64,000 nt of DNA from Thalassococcus halodurans (GTDB lineage Bacteria > Pseudomonadota > Alphaproteobacteria > Rhodobacterales > Rhodobacteraceae), in assembly GCF_900108225.1 (NCBI RefSeq), contig NZ_FNUZ01000001.1, positions 310,001 to 374,000 on the forward strand. Reading direction: 5' to 3'. This document shows, piece by piece, positions 27,057-35,999 of this stretch. Both the position numbers and the translations under genes were made by a program. The first letter of the stretch is position 1. Each line of letters opens with the position of its first letter. The notes below the pieces were generated by a model that saw only the letters and a program-made list of their open reading frames with translations, made no database searches and had not been told where the DNA came from.

Positions 27057-27491
27057 TTATGCGCCGGTGGCCCGCAGCTTATCCGCGACGGCCAACACCT
27101 CGGCCCGCAGGCGTTGTAGCGTTTCGATATCCAGTCCGGTCTTTTCCAAGATGCACTCGGGGATATGCGCGGCCTTAGCCTCAAGCGCGGAACCATTCTC
27201 GGTCAAGGCGACGCGCACTTGGCGTTCATCCTTGGGATCGCGGCTACGCTCTACAAGTTCGGCGGCCTCAAGACGCTTCAGCAACGGCGTCAGTGTGCTG
27301 GAATCCAGCTGAACCTGCTGACCGATACCGCCCACCGTCAAAGGCCCGTCCGATGACCACAGGGCACTTAGAACCAGATACTGCGGATAGGTCACGCCGA
27401 GTTCTTCTAGCAGCGGGCGGTAAGCCTGCTGCATCGCATGCGTCGCCGAGTACAGCGAAAAGCAGAACATATCCGAAGGTGCGAGTGCCAT
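27057..27491 (-). CDS. ohrR: MarR-family regulator OhrR
   Basis: Protein of 144 residues. Near the N-terminus, Cys10 lies in [13 protein letters not shown], matching the peroxide-sensing Cys of OhrR, and the winged-helix segment [38 protein letters not shown]-like is typical MarR. Divergent from ohr, the standard arrangement, so it is expected to repress ohr until its Cys is oxidised by organic hydroperoxide. Confidence 0.9.
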   Translation of the reverse strand: [144 protein letters not shown]

Positions 27492-27504
27492 GCCTTTAAT
27501 TTAT

Positions 27505-27581
27505 ATCGCGCGCGATTTTTCCGCAAGAGATTGACATTGCGACCACGCGACATACATAGTGTGCAGGATTAAATCGTGCAC
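27505..27581. promoter_or_regulatory. OhrR operator candidates and ohr promoter
   Basis: ATCGCGCGCGAT (27505-27516) is a perfect 12-bp palindrome flanked by A/T. A related half-site, TTAAATCGTGCAC, is at 27569-27581. Between them are TTGACA (27531-27536) and a TACATA/CATAGT -10 candidate near 27553-27560 for ohr. The shared WATCGYGC element fits OhrR binding on both sides of the promoter. Confidence 0.5.
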
Positions 27582-27594
27582 AAAGGAATATATC

Positions 27595-28023
27595 ATGTCC
27601 GTCGACACAAAATACTGGACCGAAGCCCATGCAACTGGCGGTGGCCGCAACGGTCTTTCCAAGCTGAAAAACGGTATGCTGACCGTCACCATGACCAGCC
27701 CCAAAGAACTGGGTGGCTCCGGCGAAGGTCATAACCCCGAAGAACTGTTCGCGATGGGATATGCGGCCTGTTACCTTGGCGCGATGCGTTTTGCGGCGCA
27801 GAACGAAAAACTGGGCGCCGTTCCAGAAGATGCGACCGTGGACGCACACGTAGGCATCGGCCCCCGCAGCGATGGCGGTTTTGGCCTGAAGGTAAAACTG
27901 GTCGTTGAAATGCCGGGCGTCGACAAAGACGTGGCGGAAAAAATCGCCGAGCGCGGCCACTTCATCTGCCCCTACTCCAACGCGACGCAGGGCAACATCG
28001 AAGTCGAAACCGAAGTCAAATAA
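27595..28023 (+). CDS. ohr: Organic hydroperoxide resistance protein
   Basis: Protein of 142 residues; AAAGGAATATATC precedes the ATG. Contains the two redox Cys of the Ohr/OsmC family: one in MGYAACYLGAM and one in CPYSNATQGN, plus GGSGEGHNPEELFA. A thiol peroxidase of the cytoplasm that reduces organic and fatty acid hydroperoxides via lipoylated partners. Divergent from ohrR. Confidence 0.94.
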   Translation: MSVDTKYWTEAHATGGGRNGLSKLKNGMLTVTMTSPKELGGSGEGHNPEELFAMGYAACYLGAMRFAAQNEKLGAVPEDATVDAHVGIGPRSDGGFGLKVKLVVEMPGVDKDVAEKIAERGHFICPYSNATQGNIEVETEVK

Positions 28024-28040
28024 GACGCCCTGAACAAAAC

Positions 28041-28078
28041 AAAAAAGACCCGCCGCGCCGCGACGGGTCTTCTTTTTT
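28041..28078. terminator. Bidirectional terminator between ohr and mscL
   Basis: AAAAAAGACCCG pairs with CGGGTCTTCTTTTTT, giving a stem with A/T tracts on both sides. Confidence 0.85.
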
Positions 28079-28092
28079 CCAAAGTAGACGAC

Positions 28093-28524
28093 TTACTTTT
28101 TCAGCGAGTCGCGGATTTCCATCAGGATGTCCAGTTCGGTCGGACCAGCCGGAGCCGCCTCTGCAGGCTCGTCGTCTTTTTTGATCGCGGCGTCTTTCAT
28201 CTTGTTGACCCACTTAACCAGCAGGAAAACGACAAACGCGATGATCAGGAAGTTGATGACTGCCATCAGGAAAGAGCCGTAGGCAAAGACCGCAGCCCCT
28301 GCTTCACGCGCAGCTTCAAGGCTTGCGCCTTCTGCAACGTCACCGGACAGAACCGCATAGTTGTTGGTAAAGTCCACGCCGCCCATGAACAAACCGATGA
28401 TCGGGTTGATCAGGTCGCTGACAAGCGAGGTCACGATGGCCGTGAACGCCGCGCCGATGATGATACCAACAGCCATGTCCATGACATTGCCCTTGGCGAT
28501 GAAAGCCTTGAATTCGTTAATCAT
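28093..28524 (-). CDS. mscL: Large-conductance mechanosensitive channel
   Basis: Protein of 143 residues from the ATG at 28522-28524 ([20 protein letters not shown]), the conserved MscL N-terminus; an in-frame GTG at 28539 is an alternative start. Two transmembrane helices (TM1 about 12-40, TM2 about 70-100) and a C-terminal amphipathic bundle. Opens under membrane tension to release solutes in hypo-osmotic shock. Convergent with ohr. Confidence 0.93.
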   Translation of the reverse strand: MINEFKAFIAKGNVMDMAVGIIIGAAFTAIVTSLVSDLINPIIGLFMGGVDFTNNYAVLSGDVAEGASLEAAREAGAAVFAYGSFLMAVINFLIIAFVVFLLVKWVNKMKDAAIKKDDEPAEAAPAGPTELDILMEIRDSLKK

Positions 28525-28628
28525 TCCCAGTGTCCCCACATTTAAGAAATGCCGCTTTTTGATGCGGCTAGGGGAAGCATAGACAAGTTCGAATATCTGT
28601 CAGCGGGAATTTTCAAAAAGATGCGTCA

Positions 28629-28661
28629 AAAAGTGGCGTTCGTGATGGAACGCCACTTTGG
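28629..28661 (-). terminator. Terminator of the ytoQ gene
   Basis: AAAGTGGCGTTC (28630-28641) and GAACGCCACTTT (28648-28659) form a 12-bp stem; read on the minus strand it is followed by TTTTTGAC, about 10 bases past the ytoQ stop. Confidence 0.85.
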
Positions 28662-28669
28662 CCAGGTCA

Positions 28670-29119
28670 TTAGCTGGGCAGCGATCCGGTCAGAACATAG
28701 CGCAAAATCTCGACCACCTCTTCGGGTTCGCGGGCAACGGCCTGCGCGGCAGCGTTAACTTCTTTCAACGCGTGATCGTGCTGTTCGGGCTGAAGGATAA
28801 TCATGGATTTGCCCAAAGCGGCTGCAAAACCCGCATCAAAAGCTGCGTTCCACTGTTTGTATTCGGTGCCAAAACGGACAACCACGACATCCGCATCCTC
28901 GATCCCCTTGCGGGTGCGGATGCTGTTGACCAACGCGCCTTTGCGATCGTGCCAGAATTTTTTATCTTCGCCGCCAAGGATCGCGACACCGCAATCATCC
29001 GAGGCTGCGTGATCCGTCACTGGCCCCGAGAACGTCACGTCCAACCCTTGCGCGCCGCTGATGATGCGTTCGCGCCAGTCTGTGTGGATTTCACCCGACA
29101 AATATACGTTCAGTCCCAT
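28670..29119 (-). CDS. YtoQ family protein
   Basis: Protein of 149 residues with the YtoQ family pattern: MGLNVYLSGEIHTDWRERI at the start, GPVTDHAASDDCG, and ADVVVVRFGTEYKQWNAAFDAG. The fold resembles nucleoside 2-deoxyribosyltransferases, but the function is unknown. GGAGG-rich ribosome binding site. Stands alone between two terminators/promoters. Confidence 0.82.
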   Translation of the reverse strand: MGLNVYLSGEIHTDWRERIISGAQGLDVTFSGPVTDHAASDDCGVAILGGEDKKFWHDRKGALVNSIRTRKGIEDADVVVVRFGTEYKQWNAAFDAGFAAALGKSMIILQPEQHDHALKEVNAAAQAVAREPEEVVEILRYVLTGSLPS

Positions 29120-29208
29120 GTGCTCGCCTCCTATTCCAGTGTTGGCTTGAAAGCTAACCCATGACGGGCTGAAGGCAACCGCGCGTTTCGGCGCGGTCGC
29201 CTGAACCT

Positions 29209-31605
29209 TTAGCCGCGCAGCGTACCACCGGTGGCTTTGGTGACCTTTTCAACGATCTTGCCAGCAACGGCTTCGATCTCTTTTTCGGTCAGCGTCGTGT
29301 CTTTGGGCTGCATCCGCACGGTGATGGCCAAGGATTTCTTGCCTTCGCCCAGCGAACCGCCGATGAATTCGTCAAACACACGCACGTCTTCGATCAGCGC
29401 CTTATCCGCACCAGCAGCGGCATTCACCAGATCCAGCGCCTGAACGTCAGCGTCGACCACAAAGGCAAAGTCGCGTTCAACCGGCTGCAAGTCAGACAGT
29501 TTCAGCGCAGGGCGCGTCGTGACTGTTTTCTTGGGCATCGGAATTTCCGCAGGCCAGATGGTAAAGGCCACGGCGGGTCCTTTCACGTCCATTTCCTGCA
29601 GGACTTTGGGATGCACTTCGCCGAAGATGCCCAGCACTTTTTTCGGACCCAGACACATCACACCGTGACGGCCCGGATGCCACCATGCCTCGCCCGTGCG
29701 CAGAATCTGCATCTTTGCAGGGGCACCCATGGCGGACATCAGCGCTTCGGCATCGGCCTTGGCGTCGTACACGTCGACCGCGCGGGAGGCACCGTGCACA
29801 TCTTTCGACGCAGTCTTACCGACCAGCAGACCCGCCAGCATCAGCGTCTGTTCACCCGGCTCACCGCCAGCAAAGACGTGACCCATTTCGAACAGCGCCA
29901 GATCAGCAAAGCCGCGCGACTGGTTACGCGCTGCGGCCTGCAACAGACCAGGCAGCAGCGACGGGCGCATGTGGCTCATTTCGGACGAAATCGGGTTCGC
30001 CAACATAGTCGCATCATCACCACCGCCGAACAGCGAGGCCGAGGCTTTGTCGATAAAGCTGTAGGTGACGCATTCGTTGTAACCCAGCGCCGCAGCGGTC
30101 CGGCGACCTGCCTGCTCGCGCTTTTGCAGCGGCGACAGAATCGGCTTGGGAACGCCCGCGTTGATGCGTGCCAGCGGCTTGCCCTGCAGCTTGGTCAGGG
30201 ACGCAACGCGCGCGACCTCTTCCACCAGATCAGCCTCGCCCTGAACATCGGGGCGCCACGACGGAACAGACGCCATATCGCCATCCAGTTCAAAGCCCAG
30301 CGCAGTCAGAGTCGCGCGCTGTTCTTCTGCGGGGATTTCCATACCGACAAGGCTGACAACACGGTCTGTGTCCAGCTTATAGGCGCGGGAATGATCGGGG
30401 ACAGCACCGGCAACCACAACTTCGGATGCCTCGCCGCCTGCGTGATCAAGGATCATGCGTGTGGCGTGTTCGATGCCAATCGGCGTCCATGCCGGATCGA
30501 TACCGCGGTCGAAACGATACCGTGCGTCCGAGTTGATCTTAAGCGCGCGGCCTGTGTAAGCGGTGCGGACCGGATCAAAGTAAGCCGCTTCAAGGAAGAC
30601 GTTCACGGTCTCTTCGGTCACGCCGGACACTTCGCCACCCATGATACCACCAAGGCTTTCAACGCCCTGATCATCCGAGATCGCGACCATACCCTCTTGC
30701 AGGGTGTAGGTTTTCTCGTCCAGCGCCAGCAGCTCTTCGCCACCCTTTGCGCGGTGCACACGCAGATCGCCTTTGACCTTGTCCGCGTCAAACACGTGCA
30801 GCGGGCGGTTACGGTCAAAGGTGAAGAAGTTGGTGACGTCCACAAGGAACGAAATCGGGCGCAGGCCTATGGCCTTCAGCTGGTCCTGCAACCACTGCGG
30901 CGACGGGCCGTTTTTCACACCACGGATGTAGCGGCCGTAGAATACGGGGCAAACGTCCAGCGTATCTTCGTCGATGGTGACGTTGATCGGGCTTTTGAAC
31001 GTGCCTTCGATGGGGTCACAATCGCGGGCCTTCAGCGTGCCCAGACCACGTGCCGCCAGATCGCGGGCAATGCCACGCACGCCCAGCGCATCGGCGCGGT
31101 TCGGGGTGATGGCGATTTCGATAACCGGATCAACCTTGGCAGGCTGGTTCTCCGCCATCCAATCGGCAAAGTTTTCACCAATCTCGCCCGAGGGCAGCTC
31201 GATGATGCCGTTATGTTCGTCGGACAGTTCCAGTTCCTTTTCCGACGCCATCATGCCGTGGCTTTCGACACCACGGATTTTGCCGACAGAAATGGTGATA
31301 TCCAGACCGGGAATATAGGTGCCCGGCTTGGCCAGAACCACGGTAATCCCTGCCCGTGCATTGGGTGCGCCACAGACGATCTGGGTTTCGCCCTGATCGG
31401 TGTCGACCTTACAAACGCGCAGACGGTCCGCATCGGGGTGCTGTTCTGCCTCAAGGATTTTGGCGATGGTGAAATCGCGCAGCTTCTCGAGCGGGTTTTC
31501 AATACCTTCGACCTCAAGTCCAAGGTCGGTCAGCGCCTCCGCGATTTCATCAACGGATGCGTCTGTGTCCAGATGGGATTTGAGCCAGGAGAGCGTGAAT
31601 TTCAT
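29209..31605 (-). CDS. pheT: Phenylalanine--tRNA ligase beta subunit
   Basis: Protein of 798 residues, the full bacterial length. Domains in order: EMAP-like tRNA-binding fold (about 40-150, with CGAPNARAG), B3/B4 editing domain, B5, catalytic-like domain, and C-terminal FDX-ACB (MPKKTVTTRP onward). Pairs with PheS as an alpha2beta2 enzyme charging tRNA-Phe. It follows pheS with 75 bases between, probably one operon. A long antisense frame inside it is a codon-bias artefact. Confidence 0.95.
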   Translation of the reverse strand: MKFTLSWLKSHLDTDASVDEIAEALTDLGLEVEGIENPLEKLRDFTIAKILEAEQHPDADRLRVCKVDTDQGETQIVCGAPNARAGITVVLAKPGTYIPGLDITISVGKIRGVESHGMMASEKELELSDEHNGIIELPSGEIGENFADWMAENQPAKVDPVIEIAITPNRADALGVRGIARDLAARGLGTLKARDCDPIEGTFKSPINVTIDEDTLDVCPVFYGRYIRGVKNGPSPQWLQDQLKAIGLRPISFLVDVTNFFTFDRNRPLHVFDADKVKGDLRVHRAKGGEELLALDEKTYTLQEGMVAISDDQGVESLGGIMGGEVSGVTEETVNVFLEAAYFDPVRTAYTGRALKINSDARYRFDRGIDPAWTPIGIEHATRMILDHAGGEASEVVVAGAVPDHSRAYKLDTDRVVSLVGMEIPAEEQRATLTALGFELDGDMASVPSWRPDVQGEADLVEEVARVASLTKLQGKPLARINAGVPKPILSPLQKREQAGRRTAAALGYNECVTYSFIDKASASLFGGGDDATMLANPISSEMSHMRPSLLPGLLQAAARNQSRGFADLALFEMGHVFAGGEPGEQTLMLAGLLVGKTASKDVHGASRAVDVYDAKADAEALMSAMGAPAKMQILRTGEAWWHPGRHGVMCLGPKKVLGIFGEVHPKVLQEMDVKGPAVAFTIWPAEIPMPKKTVTTRPALKLSDLQPVERDFAFVVDADVQALDLVNAAAGADKALIEDVRVFDEFIGGSLGEGKKSLAITVRMQPKDTTLTEKEIEAVAGKIVEKVTKATGGTLRG

Positions 31606-31680
31606 CGCGGGCCTACCAGTGTGTTACTTGTGATGGGCGAATGCCCTTCGCGTTACGTGTTGGGGGACACCCCGTTGAAA

Positions 31681-32754
31681 TCAGCGGCTCAGGCCACCGT
31701 GCAGCGTCGGCACATCGAGGCTTGCAAAGCCGTAGTGGCGCAGCCAGCGCAGGTCGCTGTCAAAGAAGGCCCGCAGATCGGGGATGCCGTATTTCAGCAT
31801 CGCGATCCGGTCGATCCCCATGCCAAACGCAAAGCCCTGCCATTCATCGGGGTTCACGCCAGCGGCCTGCAGCACTTTGGGGTGCACCATGCCCGAGCCA
31901 AGAACCTCGAGCCAGCCATCGCCTTCACCGATCTTTAGCTGACCGTCTTCCCAAGAACACTGAATGTCGACCTCGGCCGAGGGTTCAGTGAAGGGGAAGT
32001 GCGACGCGCGGAAGCGGGTCTTGATGCCTTTGACCTCGAAGAAGGCGGCAAAGAATTCTTCCAGAACCCATTTCAGGTTCGCCATCGAGATATCCTTGTC
32101 GATGGCAAGGCCTTCGACCTGATGGAACATCGGCGTGTGGGTCTGGTCATAGTCGGCACGATACACACGGCCCGGCGCAATGATGCGGCAGGGTGCGCCG
32201 TGCTTTTCCATATGACGGATCTGCACGGGGCTGGTGTGGGTGCGCAGCACGTGCGGCGGGCGATTGTCGCCCTCGGCGCGGTGCATATAGAACGTGTCCA
32301 TCTCGGCCCGCGCGGGGTGGTGGCCGGGGATGTTCAGCGCGTCGAAGTTATAGAAATCCGTGTCGATCTGCGGACCTTCGGCAACGGAGAACCCCATGTC
32401 GGCAAAGATCGTCGTGACCTCTTCGATCACCTGACTGACAGGGTGGATCGTGCCAACACGCGCATCACGGGCCGGCAGCGTCACGTCCAACCATTCGGAC
32501 TTCAGACGTTCGTTCAGCGCCGCATCGGCCAGCGCTTCTTTTTTGGCGGACAGGGCTGTGTTGATCTCGTCCTTCAGCGCGTTCAGCTTGGGGCCCATGA
32601 TCTGACGCTCTTCCGGCGTCATCTTGCCCAACTCGCGCATTTTCAGGCTGATCTCGCCTTTTTTGCCAACTGCCTGCACACGCAGATCTTCCAGCGATGC
32701 TTCATCGCCAGCGTTCGCGATCAGATCGATATACTTGTCGCGCAGATCATCCAT
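31681..32754 (-). CDS. pheS: Phenylalanine--tRNA ligase alpha subunit
   Basis: Protein of 357 residues. N-terminal coiled coil (1-90), then the class II catalytic domain: motif 2 region FRADHF-like ([18 protein letters not shown]) and motif 3 [18 protein letters not shown] near residue 320. The Phe-binding pocket segment [24 protein letters not shown] is visible. Followed by pheT in the same direction. Confidence 0.95.
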   Translation of the reverse strand: MDDLRDKYIDLIANAGDEASLEDLRVQAVGKKGEISLKMRELGKMTPEERQIMGPKLNALKDEINTALSAKKEALADAALNERLKSEWLDVTLPARDARVGTIHPVSQVIEEVTTIFADMGFSVAEGPQIDTDFYNFDALNIPGHHPARAEMDTFYMHRAEGDNRPPHVLRTHTSPVQIRHMEKHGAPCRIIAPGRVYRADYDQTHTPMFHQVEGLAIDKDISMANLKWVLEEFFAAFFEVKGIKTRFRASHFPFTEPSAEVDIQCSWEDGQLKIGEGDGWLEVLGSGMVHPKVLQAAGVNPDEWQGFAFGMGIDRIAMLKYGIPDLRAFFDSDLRWLRHYGFASLDVPTLHGGLSR

Positions 32755-32876
32755 TTCACGGCCTCCGGAACCTTTTGCGCCTAGCTATCTGCTAGCCCGC
32801 TTTTGTGCAACCGAAGACGTCTATGATCGCAATGAGAACCTGCTGTCCAATTGCACATTAGCCAACGCACAAAACA

Positions 32877-32905
32877 AAAAGGGCTGCCGGATCGGCAGCC
32901 CTTTT
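32877..32905 (-). terminator. Terminator of the rpmI-rplT transcript
   Basis: AAAAGGGCTGCCG and CGGCAGCCCTTTT form a 13-bp stem with a GAT loop; on the minus strand it is followed by TTTTTGTTTTG, 23 bases beyond the rplT stop. Confidence 0.9.
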
Positions 32906-32927
32906 CGAATTCCGGTGACGCGGTGGC

Positions 32928-33293
32928 TTAGGCAGCCAGCGCGCCTTTCGCCTGCTCAACGATCGCTGTGAACGCTTCGGGCTCGTGTACGGCCAGATCG
33001 GCCAGAACCTTACGGTCCACTTCGATGCCAGCCAGGTTCAGGCCGTTGATGAAGCGAGAGTATGTCAGTGCTTCGTCGTGTGCGCGAACAGCCGCGTTGA
33101 TACGCTGGATCCACAGCGCGCGGAAATTGCGCTTACGGTTCTTGCGGTCGCGTGTTGCGTACTGGTTGGCCTTGTCTACGGCCTGACGGGCGACCTTGAA
33201 GGTGTTCTTACGACGACCGTAATAACCCTTGGCTGCCTTGATGACTTTCTTGTGACGGGCGTGGGTAGTTGTCCCACCTTTAACTCGTGCCAT
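32928..33293 (-). CDS. rplT: 50S ribosomal protein L20
   Basis: Protein of 121 residues, very basic, starting [32 protein letters not shown], the L20 signature, with the conserved [14 protein letters not shown] and YSRFINGL. Binds 23S rRNA early in 50S assembly. Forms the usual rpmI-rplT pair; infC is not adjacent upstream in this window. Confidence 0.96.
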   Translation of the reverse strand: MARVKGGTTTHARHKKVIKAAKGYYGRRKNTFKVARQAVDKANQYATRDRKNRKRNFRALWIQRINAAVRAHDEALTYSRFINGLNLAGIEVDRKVLADLAVHEPEAFTAIVEQAKGALAA

Positions 33294-33322
33294 GTGTTCG
33301 GCTCCTTATACGATAAGTGGGA

Positions 33323-33523
33323 TCAGCGGTCGTAGGGCATGTAGCCCTTGACGATTTTTGCGTCAGGCGCGGACAGAGTGGTCGAGCCACGTGCGTCGCG
33401 AATGAACTTTTTGGTACGCTTGATCATGCCGTGACGCTTGCCAGCCTGGCCTGCAATCACTTTACCGTTTGCCGAAACCTTAAAGCGCTTTTTAGCACTC
33501 GATTTGGTCTTCATCTTGGGCAT
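33323..33523 (-). CDS. rpmI: 50S ribosomal protein L35
   Basis: Protein of 66 residues, [22 protein letters not shown] start, with [19 protein letters not shown], the L35 signature. Preceded by GGAGACGG. Located 29 bases before rplT, same operon. The infC gene that often precedes rpmI is not present; instead a small membrane protein gene and pyk lie upstream. Confidence 0.96.
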   Translation of the reverse strand: MPKMKTKSSAKKRFKVSANGKVIAGQAGKRHGMIKRTKKFIRDARGSTTLSAPDAKIVKGYMPYDR

Positions 33524-33652
33524 TTCCGTCTCCTATTTGTCTTCGAGCGGTCAAAGTATCGCGCGACTCGGCATGCCACATCGGCCGGTCACGCGGGTGA
33601 AGATGGGCGCAGATAACGGGCTGCGCCCTGAATTGCAAGAGGTTAGGCCCCC

Positions 33653-33898
33653 TTAGTTCAGAATGTCGGCGATTATTTCATAAACAATCATGGCCGCCGA
33701 GCGGGGTGTATAGCCACCTGGCTTCTCGCGCCATGCATAGGAAATGAAAATGATGGCAAGCGTGGCCATAATAATGCCCACGACAGGCTTCCTGCCGCCA
33801 GCTAGCGCCGACAGGAAGGACAGAAGTGAAAGGCACAGCAGGAACAGCCCGAGAATCAGGCTGATGTCCGGCTGAACGACGGTTGAAAAATAACCCAT
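33653..33898 (-). CDS. Small membrane protein of unknown function
   Basis: Protein of 81 residues with two hydrophobic helices (about 12-33 and 38-56) and a short cytoplasmic tail ending YTPRSAAMIVYEIIADILN, possibly a third amphipathic helix. No family recognised. It sits between the pyk terminator and rpmI on the same strand; there is no good T tract between it and rpmI. Confidence 0.55.
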   Translation of the reverse strand: MGYFSTVVQPDISLILGLFLLCLSLLSFLSALAGGRKPVVGIIMATLAIIFISYAWREKPGGYTPRSAAMIVYEIIADILN

Positions 33899-33902
33899 GG
33901 TA

Positions 33903-33926
33903 AAAATCCCGTAAATAAAACGGGAT
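33903..33926 (-). terminator. Terminator of pyk
   Basis: ATCCCGT and ACGGGAT form a 7-bp stem with an A/T loop, followed on the minus strand by TTTTTACC, just after the pyk stop. Confidence 0.65.
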
Positions 33927-33930
33927 AATA

Positions 33931-35376
33931 TTACTCTGGATCGGTGTTATAAATCAAACGTTCGTCACAGGGGGCCACGCGCAGAATGTTGGTGGTGCCC
34001 GGCGTGTTAAAGGGCACACCCGCAGTCACAACAATCTGGTCATCCTCGGTCGCATAGCCCAGCGCACGCGCAGCCTTGGCGGCGTTCACAACGGCCATTT
34101 TGAAGCGGTCCAGATCACCGGTCATGACGCATTTCGTGCCCCATGTCAGCGCCAGACGACGCGCTGTGCGGCGCTGCGACGACAGCGCCAGAATCGGCAC
34201 CGGCGGACGTTCGCGTGCAACCAGCAGCGCCGTAGTGCCGGACTGGGTGTAGCAGCAGATCGCCTTGATGTCGGTGGTTTCTGTGATCTCGCGCGCCGCA
34301 GCCACGATCGCATCGTTGACGGTCGTCTTTTTGGCTTCGCGGGACTTCGACACGATGTCCTGATAGTTCGGATCGCTTTCCACTTCGACCGCGACATTGT
34401 TCATCGTGGTCACAGCTTCGATCGGATAGGCGCCGGCGGCAGATTCCGCAGACAGCATGATGGCATCTGCGCCCTCGTAGATCGCTGTGGCGACGTCAGA
34501 GACTTCGGCGCGGGTCGGCATCGGGCTTTCGATCATCGATTCCAGCATCTGGGTCGCAACGATCACCGGCTTGGCCGCCGCGCGGCTTTTGCGGATCAGG
34601 CGCTTCTGGATGGGCGGCACGTTCTGGACAGGCAATTCCACGCCCAGATCGCCGCGAGCCACCATGATGCCGTCGGACACAGCCAGAATGTCTTCAAAGC
34701 TTTTGACGGCAGCGGGTTTTTCGATTTTGGACAGGATCGCCGCGCGGCCTTTGGCCAGATCGCGGGCCTCGTTCACGTCTTCAGGACGCTGGACAAACGA
34801 CAGCGCCAGCCAGTCGACACCCAGTTCACAGACGAATTCCAGATCCTTGCGGTCTTTTTCAGACAAGGCTGCCAGCGGCAGAACCACATCGGGAACGTTC
34901 ACACCTTTGCGGTTGGAAATGGTGCCACCGACAATCACTTCGCAATCGGCAAAGTCCTTGCCGAACGACGTGACCTTCAGACGGATTTTACCGTCATTGA
35001 CTAGAAGCGACGTGCCCTCTTCTAGCGCTGCAAAGATTTCGGGGTGCGGCAGACACACGCGGGTTGCGTCGCCCGGGGTCTTGTCCAGATCCAGACGGAA
35101 GCTCGCGCCTTCTTCGAGTTCCTCTTCGTCGTTGGCAAAGGTGCCAACACGAAGTTTCGGGCCCTGAAGGTCGGCCAGAATACCGATGGTCGAATTCAGG
35201 TCTTCTTCGACCTGACGAATAATCGCGTGGCGTTCGGCGATCTCTTCATGGGCACCGTGGCTCATGTTCAGGCGGAAAACGTCGGCGCCTGCTTCGTGAA
35301 GGGCGCGGATCATTTCGTAATCAGAAGAGGCCGGGCCAAGCGTGGCCACGATTTTCACATTACGACTGCGTTTCAT
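33931..35376 (-). CDS. pyk: Pyruvate kinase
   Basis: Protein of 481 residues, normal length. Seen: start RNVKIVATLGPASSDYEMIRALHEAGADVFRLNMSHG, catalytic Lys segment ILSKIEKPAAVKSFEDI, metal ligand MVARGDLGVELP, and the C-terminal allosteric domain from about 355. Converts phosphoenolpyruvate and ADP to pyruvate and ATP. Its upstream region carries a LacI-type dyad (35411-35430). Confidence 0.95.
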   Translation of the reverse strand: MKRSRNVKIVATLGPASSDYEMIRALHEAGADVFRLNMSHGAHEEIAERHAIIRQVEEDLNSTIGILADLQGPKLRVGTFANDEEELEEGASFRLDLDKTPGDATRVCLPHPEIFAALEEGTSLLVNDGKIRLKVTSFGKDFADCEVIVGGTISNRKGVNVPDVVLPLAALSEKDRKDLEFVCELGVDWLALSFVQRPEDVNEARDLAKGRAAILSKIEKPAAVKSFEDILAVSDGIMVARGDLGVELPVQNVPPIQKRLIRKSRAAAKPVIVATQMLESMIESPMPTRAEVSDVATAIYEGADAIMLSAESAAGAYPIEAVTTMNNVAVEVESDPNYQDIVSKSREAKKTTVNDAIVAAAREITETTDIKAICCYTQSGTTALLVARERPPVPILALSSQRRTARRLALTWGTKCVMTGDLDRFKMAVVNAAKAARALGYATEDDQIVVTAGVPFNTPGTTNILRVAPCDERLIYNTDPE

Positions 35377-35410
35377 GAACGTTCCTGCCTTTCGAAGTCT
35401 TTTCGGATCA

Positions 35411-35430
35411 CCGTTAACGCTAACGGTTAG
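35411..35430. promoter_or_regulatory. LacI-type operator candidate upstream of pyk
   Basis: CCGTTAACGCTAACGG (35411-35426) is an inverted repeat with core GTTAACGCTAAC, one base off the ideal GTTAGCGCTAAC of many LacI-family operators; CTAAC-G-GTTAG (35420-35430) overlaps it. It lies 35-54 bases before the pyk start codon, a place fitting repression. A regulator of central carbon metabolism such as CceR is a candidate (inference). Confidence 0.45.
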
Positions 35431-35618
35431 TGCCTTATTGCCTATTTCCCGCGCCCCCGCAACCTCTGCCGATACGAGCAGCTACCGGAACTTTGCCATC
35501 ACCGTTTGCACCGGAATGATTACCCTTATGTGACAGCATGCGGCCTTATCGTGCTTTATGACGGCTTGAACATAGCCGCCAAAACCCCATTGTTGTCCCA
35601 ACCAAAGGAGACACCGCA

Positions 35619-35933
35619 ATGGATGACCAGACCCGTATCGAGCTTGAGGCCGCCGCCTTCCGCCGCTTGCGTCAGCACCTGATGGAAGACCGCACTGACG
35701 TGCAAAACATCGACATGATGAACCTTGCCGGTTTCTGCCGCAACTGCCTGTCGCGCTGGTATCAGGAAGCTGCCAACGAAAAAGGCATCGAAATGGGCAA
35801 AGAAGAAGCACGTGAGGTTTTTTACGGCATGACGATGGCCGACTGGAAAGCCAATTACCAGACCGACGCGTCGGACGACAAACAGAAGGCGTTCGAAAAA
35901 AGCTTTGCCGAGAATGTCGGCGACAAGGGCTAA
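35619..35933 (+). CDS. DUF1244 family protein
   Basis: Protein of 104 residues matching DUF1244: ELEAAAFRRLRQHLMEDRTDVQNIDMMNLAGFCRNCLSRWY with the conserved CRNC pair (Cys near 44 and 47), and MGKEEAREVFYGMTMADWKA. Function unknown; family is common in Proteobacteria. AAAGGAGACACC precedes the ATG. Monocistronic, with its own terminator. Confidence 0.88.
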   Translation: MDDQTRIELEAAAFRRLRQHLMEDRTDVQNIDMMNLAGFCRNCLSRWYQEAANEKGIEMGKEEAREVFYGMTMADWKANYQTDASDDKQKAFEKSFAENVGDKG

Positions 35934-35950
35934 GACGCCCTGTCTTAGAA

Positions 35951-35985
35951 ACAAAAACGGCGGCCACTGGGGCCGCCGTTTTGCT
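35951..35985. terminator. Bidirectional terminator between DUF1244 and dat
   Basis: AAAACGGCGGCC (35954-35965) and GGCCGCCGTTTT (35971-35982) form a 12-bp stem with an ACTGG loop and A/T tracts on both sides. Confidence 0.88.
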
Positions 35986-35999
35986 TTATACGTACCGGA

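Noticed and set aside
29611-31938. 775-codon open frame on the plus strand, antisense to pheT/pheS
   Set aside because: It mirrors the third-position GC bias of pheT and has no ribosome binding site or protein-like composition; pheT itself is fully conserved.
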